Positions 37,749-45,745 are shown, counted from the first letter of the stretch. The stretch: 64,000 bases of DNA from Clostridia bacterium (GCA_030526115.1 JAUNDK010000005.1:16626-80625), one strand, 5' to 3'. Numbers and translations: made by a program. The notes: generated by a model not told the origin, from the letters alone.

Positions 37749-38846
37749 ATGAGACTTGAAAATTATGAGATGCATCTTCCGAGCTATTCCATCGGAGACA
37801 GATGCTATGAGAATATAGTAAAAGTCTGCCGTGATTATGGAAGTAAGGTTCTGATGATTGGCGGAAAAACCGCCCTGAGTGTTGCGGAACCGAAAATAAG
37901 AGCCGCAATTTCAGGTTCAAAACTTGAAGTAATCGGTGTGGAAATATACGGACATGAGTGCAGTTACTCAAATGTGGAAAGACTGAGAAAACTGGATGTA
38001 TATCAGGCGGCGGATATGGTATTTGCTGTCGGCGGAGGAAAGGCCGTAGACACCTGCAAGTGCCTGTGCATAGATGATGATAAACCGATTTTCTCTTTTC
38101 CGACCATTGCTTCAAACTGTGCGGCAACCACCTCTGTTTCCATTATGTACGGTGAGGATGGTACATTCTTAAAACCACACTTTTTCATAAGACCCGTTAT
38201 GCACGCATTCATTGATACCGAGATTATTGCAAAGGCCCCTGTGAAGTATATGTGGGCCGGTATCGGAGATACTTACGCCAAGTACTATGAGGCGATGATT
38301 TCTTCAAGAGATGAAACTCTGGAGCATTATACCGCTCTCGGTGTGAATGTAAGTCTCATGTGTAAAGATCCCATACTTAAATACGGACAGAAAGCTCTGA
38401 AAGATCATGAAGCTCAGATGGCATCTTATGAGCTTGAGCAGATAGCGCTCTCAATAATTGTTACAACGGGAATAGCATCCATATTCCTCACAAGGGATTT
38501 TACACCCGACTACAACAGCGGTCTTGCCCATGCAATATTTTATGCCCTGACAAAGTATCCTGTAATTGAGGAGAAACACCTGCACGGTGAAGTGGTTGGT
38601 TTTGGTGTGCTGTTTGCCCTTCTCTGTGACGGACAGATAGATGAGTTCGAGAAAATCTATGCGTTCAACAAAAGTATAGGTTTGCCGGTAGCTGTAAATC
38701 AGATCGATATCAGCGATGAAGAATTTAAAGAGACAATAACAAGAGTACCTGAAATGTCTGATATCAGACATTATCCGTATAAAGTGACGGAAGAAATGCT
38801 TTATAAGGCATGGGATGAACTGAAAATAAGATCCTCTCAGATATAA
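37749..38846 (+). CDS. Iron-containing alcohol dehydrogenase, GldA-like
   Basis: A 365-residue NAD-dependent dehydrogenase with the glycerol-dehydrogenase layout: an N-terminal nucleotide domain (VGGGKAVDTCK near residue 95, FPTIASNCAATTSVS) and a metal-binding C-terminal domain with Asp in GIGDTYAKYYEA near residue 173, SGLAHAIFYAL (His) near 260 and LHGEVVGFG (His) near 278. All three metal-ligand positions look intact. It shares the Trp T-box transcript with the permease, so glycerol is an unlikely substrate; an alcohol or aldehyde of tryptophan metabolism is one possibility (inference). Confidence 0.83.
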   Translation: MRLENYEMHLPSYSIGDRCYENIVKVCRDYGSKVLMIGGKTALSVAEPKIRAAISGSKLEVIGVEIYGHECSYSNVERLRKLDVYQAADMVFAVGGGKAVDTCKCLCIDDDKPIFSFPTIASNCAATTSVSIMYGEDGTFLKPHFFIRPVMHAFIDTEIIAKAPVKYMWAGIGDTYAKYYEAMISSRDETLEHYTALGVNVSLMCKDPILKYGQKALKDHEAQMASYELEQIALSIIVTTGIASIFLTRDFTPDYNSGLAHAIFYALTKYPVIEEKHLHGEVVGFGVLFALLCDGQIDEFEKIYAFNKSIGLPVAVNQIDISDEEFKETITRVPEMSDIRHYPYKVTEEMLYKAWDELKIRSSQI

Positions 38847-38849
38847 TCG

Positions 38850-38891
38850 AAAAACCGGCCTCGGAAGAAAATGTTCCGTGGCCGGTTTTCG
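38850..38891 (+). terminator. Terminator of the Trp T-box operon
   Basis: Stem AAAACCGGCC / GGCCGGTTTT with an inner CGGAA/TTCCG hairpin. Confidence 0.9.
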
Positions 38892-38993
38892 TATCTGAAA
38901 ATACCTGAGGAATTCATCAAAAATCTTGACAAATGCGTCAGAGAATATAAAAATATCATAAGATAAATAAATCAGGTTAAAGGGGAAAATGCA

Positions 38994-39521
38994 ATGAATC
39001 TGGAGAGAAATCTGATTGATAATATTCTTGAAAGTGAAGTAAAGCTTGGTCATGCGGATATGCCGATAACATTTTACTATCCGTCGGCCTCTCTTTCTGA
39101 ACTGTTAGGCTGTGATGAATCAGAGCTGGAGAGTGAAATCTTAAAATTCTGTGAGGAAGAAGCAGACCGATTCGGAAAAATAACAATAGAAGAACTTGCA
39201 AACGAGAAGGGAAGATATGCGGTGACGGTACCTGTGTATGGAGTAAAATGGGTCCATGATAATTTTGAACCGGGTGATTTCATGAAAAGTTTTATCACAG
39301 AGATTAAGAAGCCGTTTAATACCATAGATAATATCATAAATCTGTTTCGCTGTTATTCCAAAGAAACAGAAGTGAATCAGGTTTCCGAAGATGAATGGTC
39401 TCTGAGTTTCTCAGATGAATCCATAGATCCTTATGTATATCATGTGGAGAAAAATGTTTTCGGTCTGGAATACCACAGATTCACCAGGGAAGCATACAGA
39501 AAAACAATTCTGGAAGAATAA
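38994..39521 (+). CDS. Conserved protein, probably DUF3877 family
   Basis: A 175-residue soluble acidic protein starting MNLERNLIDNILESEVKLGH, with ITFYYPSASLSELLG near residue 26 and GRYAVTVPVYGVKWVHDN near residue 73. This wording fits the DUF3877 family of Clostridia as I remember it; no characterised role is known to me. AAAGGGGAAAATGCA gives a ribosome site. Isolated gene ending at a shared terminator. Confidence 0.6.
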   Translation: MNLERNLIDNILESEVKLGHADMPITFYYPSASLSELLGCDESELESEILKFCEEEADRFGKITIEELANEKGRYAVTVPVYGVKWVHDNFEPGDFMKSFITEIKKPFNTIDNIINLFRCYSKETEVNQVSEDEWSLSFSDESIDPYVYHVEKNVFGLEYHRFTREAYRKTILEE

Positions 39522-39542
39522 AGCACGAATATAAATAATAAA

Positions 39543-39579
39543 AGTCAGCTCATGGGGAGGAATCCCGGAGCTGACTTTT
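39543..39579. terminator. Bidirectional terminator between convergent genes
   Basis: Stem AGTCAGCTC / GAGCTGACT with T runs in both directions. Confidence 0.85.
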
Positions 39580-39590
39580 GTGTTTATATA

Positions 39591-40208
39591 TCATAATGTA
39601 TTTGCAAATGAACTGAATACCGCTTCGGCAAAATCTTTGTGTCCCTGTTCCGTCATATGCTCTCTGTCCGTAAGACTGGGAACCGCATAATCGGATGCGG
39701 CAAGGAAGTTAAGTTTTTTCCTTTTGGCAAGTTCTCTATATTCCCGCTTTAACTCTGACGAAGTCAGGAGGGATTTTTCGTTGAACTCAGGATCAGATTC
39801 CCATATGTTTTCGCCGAGGTGAATCGGTGAGACAAGCAGAATTTTATCCGCAGAAACGAACTTCAGAAGTTCGTCAATGCATTTCTCCATACCCTCTGCG
39901 ACACTGTGGGCATTCAGGTCAAAACATTCCTTGCAGTCATTTGTACCAAGCATGATTATAACAGCATCAACAGGAGAATGGGTTTCCATTATAAGCGGCA
40001 GGGTTTTCAGGCCATTCCTGTTTTCACGGTAGCTGTCCTCGAAAACAGTGGTTCTTCCGCACAGACCTTCTTCTATTATGCGTATATCCTTTCCGGATAA
40101 CATCTCCTGAAGTACCCCGGTCCATCTTGTGTTCCATGGGTATCTTTCATGTGTGCCGGGGATAAGTCCCCAGGTATTGGAATCACCGTAGCATAATATG
40201 GTTTTCAT
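39591..40208 (-). CDS. SGNH/GDSL-family hydrolase
   Basis: A 205-residue esterase-like protein. Seen: block I GDSNTWGL (Ser10), GLCGRTT (Gly of the oxyanion hole), block III GTND near residue 94, and block V with catalytic Asp/His in DREHMTEQGH near residue 187. It resembles the short arylesterase/acyl-CoA thioesterase-type enzymes. No signal peptide, so probably cytosolic. Last gene of the minus-strand transporter cluster, 27 bases after the ATPase gene; whether it serves the transporter is unclear. Confidence 0.82.
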   Translation of the reverse strand: MKTILCYGDSNTWGLIPGTHERYPWNTRWTGVLQEMLSGKDIRIIEEGLCGRTTVFEDSYRENRNGLKTLPLIMETHSPVDAVIIMLGTNDCKECFDLNAHSVAEGMEKCIDELLKFVSADKILLVSPIHLGENIWESDPEFNEKSLLTSSELKREYRELAKRKKLNFLAASDYAVPSLTDREHMTEQGHKDFAEAVFSSFANTL

Positions 40209-40235
40209 GCGGAATCACCGTCTTTTCTTTAAGTT

Positions 40236-40976
40236 TTAATATTCAAATGATTTTAAGAACTGTTTTGCTCTCTCTGTTTTCGGAGCTTCAAAAAATTCCT
40301 TTGGATTACTGCTTTCCTCTGCGATTTCTCCGTTTTCAAGGAAAAGTACACGGTCTGCAATGGCTTTTGCAAAGCTCATCTCGTGGGTTACTATCAGCAT
40401 GGTACTGCCTGTTTTTGCAAGGTCGAGTACAACCTGAAGAACCTCGTGAACCATCTCGGGGTCAAGTGCCGCTGTAATTTCATCGAGAAGTAAAACTTCG
40501 GGGTGCATGATGAGGGACCTTACTATGGCAATTCTCTGCTTCTGACCACCGGAGAGCTGTCTGGGGTAATCGTTCTTTCTGTCGGCAAGTCCTACTCTGC
40601 TGAGCAGTTCCGTTGCCTCTGCTTCCACCTCGGAGCGTTTTCTTTTCAGAACCTTCATCGGAGCGAGGATAATATTTTCAAGTATGGTTTTGTGGGGGAA
40701 GAGATCGTAGCTCTGGAAAACCATTCCGATTTTCTGTCTTATGGCAGTAATATCCTTTGAACCGCTTATGACTTTTCTGTCATCAATGAGTATCTCTCCG
40801 CCCTGAATATCCTCAAGACCGTTAAGGCAGCGCAGAAGTGTGCTTTTGCCACATCCGGAAGGTCCGATTATAACTATAACCTCGCCTTTGATTACCTCAA
40901 AATCTATGCTTTTGAGTATTGTTTTGCCGTCAAATTCCTTGTGAAGATTTTTTACTGTAAGAAGAGTATTTCCCAT
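40236..40976 (-). CDS. Polar amino-acid ABC transporter ATPase (GlnQ/TcyC type)
   Basis: A 246-residue ATPase with Walker A GPSGCGKST near residue 38, Q-loop MVFQSYDLFPH, signature LSGGQKQR, Walker B VLLLDEITAALDP and H-loop THEMSFA. ATG 40976 overlaps the permease stop (TAATG) and has GAGGTGG upstream; a GTG 9 bases earlier is rejected. Partner of the two GlnP-type permeases upstream. Note DEITAALD in place of the common DEPTSALD. Confidence 0.92.
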   Translation of the reverse strand: MGNTLLTVKNLHKEFDGKTILKSIDFEVIKGEVIVIIGPSGCGKSTLLRCLNGLEDIQGGEILIDDRKVISGSKDITAIRQKIGMVFQSYDLFPHKTILENIILAPMKVLKRKRSEVEAEATELLSRVGLADRKNDYPRQLSGGQKQRIAIVRSLIMHPEVLLLDEITAALDPEMVHEVLQVVLDLAKTGSTMLIVTHEMSFAKAIADRVLFLENGEIAEESSNPKEFFEAPKTERAKQFLKSFEY

Positions 40977-41650
40977 TATGACCACCTCTTTTCAAGATAT
41001 ACGGAAAGTTTGCCTATCGGCCAGCAGATGAGGAAATACATCAGGAATACCACCGCAAACACACCGAATGCCGCATTGGGTGATGCTTTTCTGTTAGCCT
41101 CAATAATCTGCTGTGCCACTTTGAGTACCTCGACTATGCCTATCATCATGACAAGGCTTGTTGTTTTAATCATTCTTGTAATAAGATTTATTGAAAGCGG
41201 AATGAGCCTTCTTACAGTCTGGGGAAGAATAATGTGGTAGTAAACCTGAACTTTGTTCATTCCCAGCGCCATGGCACTTTCATACTGAATTTTCGGAATA
41301 CTTATGAGCGCACCTCTGACGAGATCGCCCATCTCTGCGGTACCCCAGAAGCTGAAAACTATAATTGCGGAAAGCTCTGCATCGAGATTCCAGCCGAACA
41401 CCCTTGTGGTTCCGAAGTAAACGATGAACAGCAGAACCATCTGAGGCATAATGCGGACAATCTCAAGATATATTCTGAATATCGTTTTAAGCACTTTGTT
41501 TTCCGAGGTCATGAGAACTCCGACAATGAGTCCGAGCGCTATGCTTATGCTCACGGATATAAGGCTGATTCTCACCGCAACCCAAAGGCCTGTGAGAAGT
41601 CTTATGAAGTTCTTTCCTTTGAAAATAACATCAAGACCCAAACTCTGCAT
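40976..41650 (-). CDS. Polar amino-acid ABC transporter permease 2
   Basis: A 224-residue membrane protein of the HisM/GlnP family with about five helices and the EAA loop YESAMALGMNKVQVYYHIILPQ near residue 140, which contacts the ATPase. Overlaps the preceding permease by 20 bases and the following ATPase by 3, so it is tightly coupled to both. Confidence 0.9.
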   Translation of the reverse strand: MQSLGLDVIFKGKNFIRLLTGLWVAVRISLISVSISIALGLIVGVLMTSENKVLKTIFRIYLEIVRIMPQMVLLFIVYFGTTRVFGWNLDAELSAIIVFSFWGTAEMGDLVRGALISIPKIQYESAMALGMNKVQVYYHIILPQTVRRLIPLSINLITRMIKTTSLVMMIGIVEVLKVAQQIIEANRKASPNAAFGVFAVVFLMYFLICWPIGKLSVYLEKRWS

Positions 41651-42290
41651 GGCGAAGTCTCCTTTCCACTATATTACCGAGTATTGATACCGGCAGAAGC
41701 ATTATAAGATAAAATACCACCAGAAGTGTTAAGCACTCTATGGTTTTTGCGTACATTCCTATAAGGTCCTTTGCAGTGAACATCAGATCCATAAGGCTGA
41801 TGGTTGAGAACACACTGGTTTCCTTTAACAGGAAAATTACATTTGCGACAAGTCCCGGTACACTGGAAGAAACCGCCTGAGGAAGTATTACATATCTGAA
41901 TACCTGAAGCCGGTTCATACCAAGGCTTTCTGCGCTTTCGTACTGAATTTTAGGTATGTTCTCGAGACCGCTTCTAAAGGTCTCTGTCATGTATGCACCG
42001 CCTAAAAGTCCCAGACCCCATGTTCCGCAGGCTACGGGGGAAACTTTTATTCCGATTTTCGGTAATGCGAAATAAATGAAGAACAGCTGAACAAGAAGCG
42101 GGGTGTTCCTGAAAAGCTGGGTATAGGCACCGACTGTCTGTCTGAAAACAGGAACTCTGAAATGAATTACCGCAGAGCAGAGAAGTCCGATTACTATTGA
42201 GATTATTACACCCTGCCAGCCCACTCTCATGGTGAGAAATAGGGCTTCTTTATACAGGGGCAGATAGGAAATCATAACATCAAAATCCAC
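41631..42290 (-). CDS. Polar amino-acid ABC transporter permease 1
   Basis: A 219-residue paralogue of the following permease, with the EAA loop YESAESLGMNRLQVFRYVIL near residue 118 and five helices. The two probably form a heterodimer. It begins 17 bases after metI, with no terminator between, linking the methionine-type and polar amino-acid-type importers in one transcript. Confidence 0.9.
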   Translation of the reverse strand: MDFDVMISYLPLYKEALFLTMRVGWQGVIISIVIGLLCSAVIHFRVPVFRQTVGAYTQLFRNTPLLVQLFFIYFALPKIGIKVSPVACGTWGLGLLGGAYMTETFRSGLENIPKIQYESAESLGMNRLQVFRYVILPQAVSSSVPGLVANVIFLLKETSVFSTISLMDLMFTAKDLIGMYAKTIECLTLLVVFYLIMLLPVSILGNIVERRLRHAEFGS

Positions 42291-42307
42291 GGTATATTCC
42301 TCCTGAG

Positions 42308-42973
42308 TTAATGGTTGTTTCTGTGGTCTGTTTTCTTTGAGATGAATGTTCCGATGTACTGCATGAGCTGAACTATTATGACGATGAATACGAGAGTTAC
42401 CAGCATGACCGGTGTGTTGTATCTGTAATATCCGTAGCGGATTGCAATGTCACCGAGACCGCCGCCACCTACAACACCTGCCATTGCGGAGTATCCGAGT
42501 ACTGTACCAAGCACTATTGTAACTCCCACAATAAGTGATGTTCTTGCCTCGCCTATAAGAACTTTGAGAACTATGGTGCTTGTTTTTGCACCCATGCTTA
42601 CTGCTGCTTCAATTACACCTTTGTTTACTTCTTTGAGAGAAGATTCCACCATGCGTCCGATGAACGGTGCGGCGGCAAGGGTGAGAGGTACTATTGTTGC
42701 AGTTGAGCCGTAGCTTTTGCCCACAATGAGTTTTGTGAGGGGCATTACCACAATAAGCAGAATTAAAAACGGTACGCTTCTTGTTATGTTTATTATTATA
42801 TCAAGGACACCATAAACCGCTTTGTTCGGTCTGAGTCCGTTTTTGTCTGTGAGTGTGAGGGCAATGCCTATGGGAAGTCCGATGAGGTATCCGAAAAAGG
42901 TGGATATCACAGTCATGTATATTGTGTCCCTTATGCCTTCGAGCATCATGATTGTCATGGTGTTATCCCACAT
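42308..42973 (-). CDS. metI: Methionine-type ABC transporter permease
   Basis: A 221-residue MetI-family membrane protein, with five helices and an EAA-like loop (EVNKGVIEAAVSMGAKTSTI near residue 120), VGVTIVLGTVLGYSAMAG and GGGGLGDIAIRYGY, typical of MetI. I use ATG 42973, which follows GAGGAGG by about ten bases and overlaps the metN stop by 11 bases; the frame extends 120 bases further upstream inside metN but without a better site. Confidence 0.93.
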   Translation of the reverse strand: MWDNTMTIMMLEGIRDTIYMTVISTFFGYLIGLPIGIALTLTDKNGLRPNKAVYGVLDIIINITRSVPFLILLIVVMPLTKLIVGKSYGSTATIVPLTLAAAPFIGRMVESSLKEVNKGVIEAAVSMGAKTSTIVLKVLIGEARTSLIVGVTIVLGTVLGYSAMAGVVGGGGLGDIAIRYGYYRYNTPVMLVTLVFIVIIVQLMQYIGTFISKKTDHRNNH

Positions 42974-43736
42974 TTTCTTCTTCCTCCTCTTCTTCCAGTA
43001 ATAACAGGCGTTTTGCCGCTTTTGATTTCGGATGTGCGAAAATCTCGGAGACAGTGCCGGTTTCCTGAACTTCGCCGTTTTCAAGAACCGCAACCGATGT
43101 GCATATCTCCTGAATAACCTTCATTTCGTGGGTTATTATAATAACAGTGATTCCCATTGTATCGTGAATGGACTTAAGCAGACCGAGTATGGTCTTGGTG
43201 GTTTCGGGATCGAGGGCGCTTGTTGCCTCATCGCAAAGCAGAATGTCAGGCTCGTTTGCCAGAACTCTTGCAATGGCGACACGCTGTTTCTGTCCGCCTG
43301 AAAGCTGAGAAGGGTAGGCATCCGCTTTTTCGGCAAGTCCTACTTTCTGCAGAAGTTCCAGTGCCTTTTTTCTGCGCTCCTTTTTCGGTATTCCTCTTAT
43401 CTCCAGAGGAAAGCATACATTGTTAAGCACCGTCTGCTGTTCCAGCAGGTTGAAGTGCTGGAAGATCATTCCGATTTTCTGTCTGCGCAGACGGAGTTTC
43501 TCATCTGACAGATTAAGAAGATTCTCGCCGTCAATTATAACTTCGCCGCTGTCGGGTCTTTCCAGCAGATTTATACATCGTACAAGTGTACTCTTTCCGG
43601 CTCCTGATAATCCTATCACGCCGAAAATCTCATTTTTCGGAATGGTGAGTGACACGCTTTTCAGTGCTTCAACTGCGCCGTTTCCGGCTGAGTATCGCTT
43701 GGATATTGAATTCAGTGTAATGTAATTATCATTCAT
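42963..43736 (-). CDS. metN: Methionine-type ABC transporter ATPase, short form
   Basis: A 257-residue ATPase with Walker A GLSGAGKST, MIFQHFNLLEQQTV (MetN-typical Q-loop), LSGGQKQR, Walker B ILLCDEATSALDP and THEMKVI. Standard MetN has about 340 residues with a C-terminal NIL/C2 domain that senses methionine and inhibits transport; here the protein stops after the ATPase in a run of seven Glu, so the NIL domain is missing. This suggests that transport is not feedback-inhibited at the ATPase (inference). Confidence 0.92.
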   Translation of the reverse strand: MNDNYITLNSISKRYSAGNGAVEALKSVSLTIPKNEIFGVIGLSGAGKSTLVRCINLLERPDSGEVIIDGENLLNLSDEKLRLRRQKIGMIFQHFNLLEQQTVLNNVCFPLEIRGIPKKERRKKALELLQKVGLAEKADAYPSQLSGGQKQRVAIARVLANEPDILLCDEATSALDPETTKTILGLLKSIHDTMGITVIIITHEMKVIQEICTSVAVLENGEVQETGTVSEIFAHPKSKAAKRLLLLEEEEEEENVG

Positions 43737-43758
43737 AAAATAACCTGTCTTTCTGAAA

Positions 43759-43791
43759 TAAAAAGAGGGCAGTGGTTTTTCACACTGCCCT
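43759..43791 (-). terminator. Intercistronic terminator between the fused SBP gene and metN
   Basis: On the minus strand, AGGGCAGTG / CACTGCCCT closes a stem followed by CTTTTTATTT. Partial termination here would give more binding protein than permease and ATPase, as is common in ABC operons. Confidence 0.8.
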
Positions 43792-43801
43792 TTCTGCTTG
43801 A

Positions 43802-45421
43802 TTAATCCTCGAATGGAACAACTGCTCCATCGTAAGTTTCGTTGATAAACTTCTTGATTTCCTCAGATTTGAGTACCTCGGCAAGGGCCTTTATTCCTTC
43901 ATTTTCTTCGTTTCCTTCTTTAACTGCGAGGATGTTTACGTATGTCTTTGCGGCAACGGAATCGCTTGTCTCATAAGCAACTGCATCGTGTGCAACTGAG
44001 AAGCCTGCCTCGAGTGCGTAGTTACCGTTTAATACTACGAATGCAACCTCGTCCTTAACACGGGATACCTGAGCTGCCTCAAGCTCCTGAATCTTGATGT
44101 TGTGTGGATTTTCTTCTATGTCTTTTACTGTTGCAAGTAAGTCTGCTCCGTCCTTGAGCTTGATGATGCCGTTATCCTGGAGGAGAAGAAGTGCTCTTGC
44201 TTCGTTTGTTGTGTCATTTGGTACTGCGATTACATCGCCGTCAGCAAGGTCTGCAAGGTCTGTCTTTGTGCCGGGGTAAATTCCGAATGGCTCATAGTGA
44301 ATACCTGCTACGGAAACAATGGATGTACCGTTTTCTTCGTTGAAGTTATCGAGATAAGGAACATGCTGGAAGTAGTTTGCATCGATGTCGCCGCTCTCTA
44401 CTACGAGGTTTGGCTGAACATAATCTTCAAACTCTGTTACCTTAAGTGTCCAGCCCTGCTTTTCAAGAATCTTTGCTGCCTCTGCGAGGATTTCTGCGTG
44501 TGGTGTTGTGGATGCTGCTACTGTGATTGTGCCCTTTGGTTCAACTTCTTCGCCTGCTACAACGCCACCCTCTACAACAAGAGTATCTTCGTAATCTTTG
44601 CCGTAAGTATCAAGGAGAGTTGCCTCATAGTCTGCGTGGAAGAACTTTTCTTCGCCGAGCTTTACGATCTCATCGTTGATCCAGTTGAGGAGAGTTTCGT
44701 TACCCTTTGTAACAGCGGCTGCGATTGTGTCTGCACTGCCGAGGGAAGGAATACCGACTGTGTAGCCTTCGTTCTCAATTGCGAATGCAATAACCTCTGT
44801 GTTATCGTTTGCCCATGCTACACCGTTGCCGTTCTCGAATGCTGTCTTTGCCTGTGCGTAAGCATCATACTTCTGGAGTTTGATGTCAGGGTAGTTTTTT
44901 TCGAGATAAGTCTCTGCTGTTGTACCGGAGATAACGATTACTTCGTCGTCTGCTTTGATGTCGTCAAGGCTTGTGATAACCGCATCATCAGGGGAGACAA
45001 CACCGAGGGCTACATTCATGTATGGAAGAGCGAAGTCAACTTCCTGTGCTCTTTCTTCTGTTACTGTGAAGTTTGCGAGGATGATATCAACCTTACCTGT
45101 CTGGAGGTACTCTATACGGTTTGCGGCTTCGGTGGATACATAGTTGATCTTTACTCCGAGGTCTTCACCTATTCTGTTACCGAAGTAAACATCGTAACCC
45201 TGATAGTCACCGTTCTCATCCACATAACCGAATGGGCTCTTGTCGGAGAATACACCGATATTTATGGTTCCGTCCTCTTTGATTTCATCGACTGTTCTGT
45301 AAACTGTCTTTTCTGTCTTGTCCTTGGATTCCTCTGCGGAAGCTCCTATACCTGTAAATGTTGTGAATGCCAGTGTTAATCCGAGGAGGGCTGCTCCTGC
45401 ACGTTTGAAAAATTTATTCAT
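43802..45421 (-). CDS. Fused substrate-binding protein: SBP_bac_3 + NlpA/MetQ
   Basis: 539 residues. Seen: a signal peptide (about 1-29, ending GASAEE) without any lipobox Cys. Then an SBP_bac_3 polar-amino-acid receptor (about 47-270: INIGVFSDKSPFGYVDENG, YDVYFGNRIGEDLG, DIILANFTVTEERAQEVDF), a short acidic linker, and a MetQ/NlpA receptor (about 290-539: ITVAASTTPHAEIL, DIDANYFQHVPYL, IYPGTKTDLADLADGDVIAVPNDTTNEARAL split over the domain). Each half normally exists as a separate lipoprotein. In this operon both a MetNI pair and a GlnP/GlnQ set follow, so each half has a matching transporter. Known substrates of such halves are cystine or other polar amino acids and methionine; sulfur amino acids are inferred. 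GAGGT site. Confidence 0.92.
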   Translation of the reverse strand: MNKFFKRAGAALLGLTLAFTTFTGIGASAEESKDKTEKTVYRTVDEIKEDGTINIGVFSDKSPFGYVDENGDYQGYDVYFGNRIGEDLGVKINYVSTEAANRIEYLQTGKVDIILANFTVTEERAQEVDFALPYMNVALGVVSPDDAVITSLDDIKADDEVIVISGTTAETYLEKNYPDIKLQKYDAYAQAKTAFENGNGVAWANDNTEVIAFAIENEGYTVGIPSLGSADTIAAAVTKGNETLLNWINDEIVKLGEEKFFHADYEATLLDTYGKDYEDTLVVEGGVVAGEEVEPKGTITVAASTTPHAEILAEAAKILEKQGWTLKVTEFEDYVQPNLVVESGDIDANYFQHVPYLDNFNEENGTSIVSVAGIHYEPFGIYPGTKTDLADLADGDVIAVPNDTTNEARALLLLQDNGIIKLKDGADLLATVKDIEENPHNIKIQELEAAQVSRVKDEVAFVVLNGNYALEAGFSVAHDAVAYETSDSVAAKTYVNILAVKEGNEENEGIKALAEVLKSEEIKKFINETYDGAVVPFED

Positions 45422-45484
45422 TGTTGTTACCTCATTTCAAAATATAAAAAGTTTAGCTGGTTTACACCGTTGGAATCTGAGCAC

Positions 45485-45515
45485 AAAAAAACCGGGGCTT
45501 CAGATAAGCTCCCGG
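45485..45515 (-). terminator. Attenuator terminator in the leader of the fused-SBP operon
   Basis: On the minus strand, CCGGG-A-GCTT pairs with AAGC-CCCGG (one bulged A, 5-base loop), followed by TTTTTTT. It lies inside the leader, 64 bases before the SBP start codon, so it must be bypassed for expression. Confidence 0.88.
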
Positions 45516-45555
45516 GCAAATGGCTTTGTGGATATTTCAATCATGCTCTGAAATA

Positions 45556-45669
45556 TCATACATCGGTGCAACACAAAGTAGACGAATGCACCCTGCCATA
45601 ACTATATGCCCGGGAGAACAACATTCGACAACACATTATGGAATTAACAGCTCTGTTTGTTCTTTTCAT
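45556..45669 (-). CDS. 37-residue leader peptide with two Cys-Cys pairs
   Basis: ATG 45669 follows AAAGGAGAGG by 6 bases, an excellent ribosome site. The frame codes 37 residues: it begins MKRTNRAVNSIM, has Cys13-Cys14 (TGT TGT) flanked by Met12 and Arg15-Met16, then Cys33-Cys34 (TGT TGC), and ends at TGA. Four Cys in 37 residues without metal-binding spacing, in a peptide located ahead of a terminator, fits a regulatory leader peptide whose translation rate reports charged tRNA-Cys. Function inferred; no similar peptide was searched. Confidence 0.75.
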   Translation of the reverse strand: MKRTNRAVNSIMCCRMLFSRAYSYGRVHSSTLCCTDV

Positions 45670-45716
45670 AGCATTCCTCTCCTTTCACTGAGTGTTTGCT
45701 CAAATTCGATGGGCTT

Positions 45717-45745
45717 AATATACACCATAAATCCTACTATGTCAA
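45717..45745 (-). promoter_or_regulatory. Promoter of the fused-SBP operon
   Basis: On the minus strand, TTGACA, 17-base spacer, TATATT. The -35 box lies in an imperfect dyad CCTATTGACATAGTAGG (45733-45749), a possible repressor site. Confidence 0.8.

Larger units (their letters stand above)
45485..45669 (-). promoter_or_regulatory. Leader-peptide attenuator with alternative RNA helices
   Basis: In the leader RNA, CTCCCGGGCA (45607-45616) is the exact complement of TGCCCGGGAG (45509-45518), which contains the 5' arm of the terminator. Their pairing forms an antiterminator. Between them lie two more hairpins: GGTGCA/TGCACC (45565-45592) and GATATTTCA/TGAAATATC (45531-45557), the latter beginning at the stop codon of the leader peptide. 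The Cys-Cys codons of the peptide fall just before the first arm and inside the first small hairpin, so ribosome position would decide which helix forms. No SAM riboswitch or T-box sequence is present. Confidence 0.75.

Noticed and set aside
44297..45379. 360-codon open frame antisense to the fused SBP gene
   Set aside because: Cys/Val/Leu-rich shadow of a well-defined gene. The same applies to the 364-codon frame at 21388-22482 opposite the dipeptidase and the 221-codon frame at 11571-12236.
45422..45720. SAM (S-box) riboswitch upstream of the methionine-type importer
   Set aside because: The conserved SAM-I core elements are not seen; the leader is instead explained by a peptide-coding attenuator.
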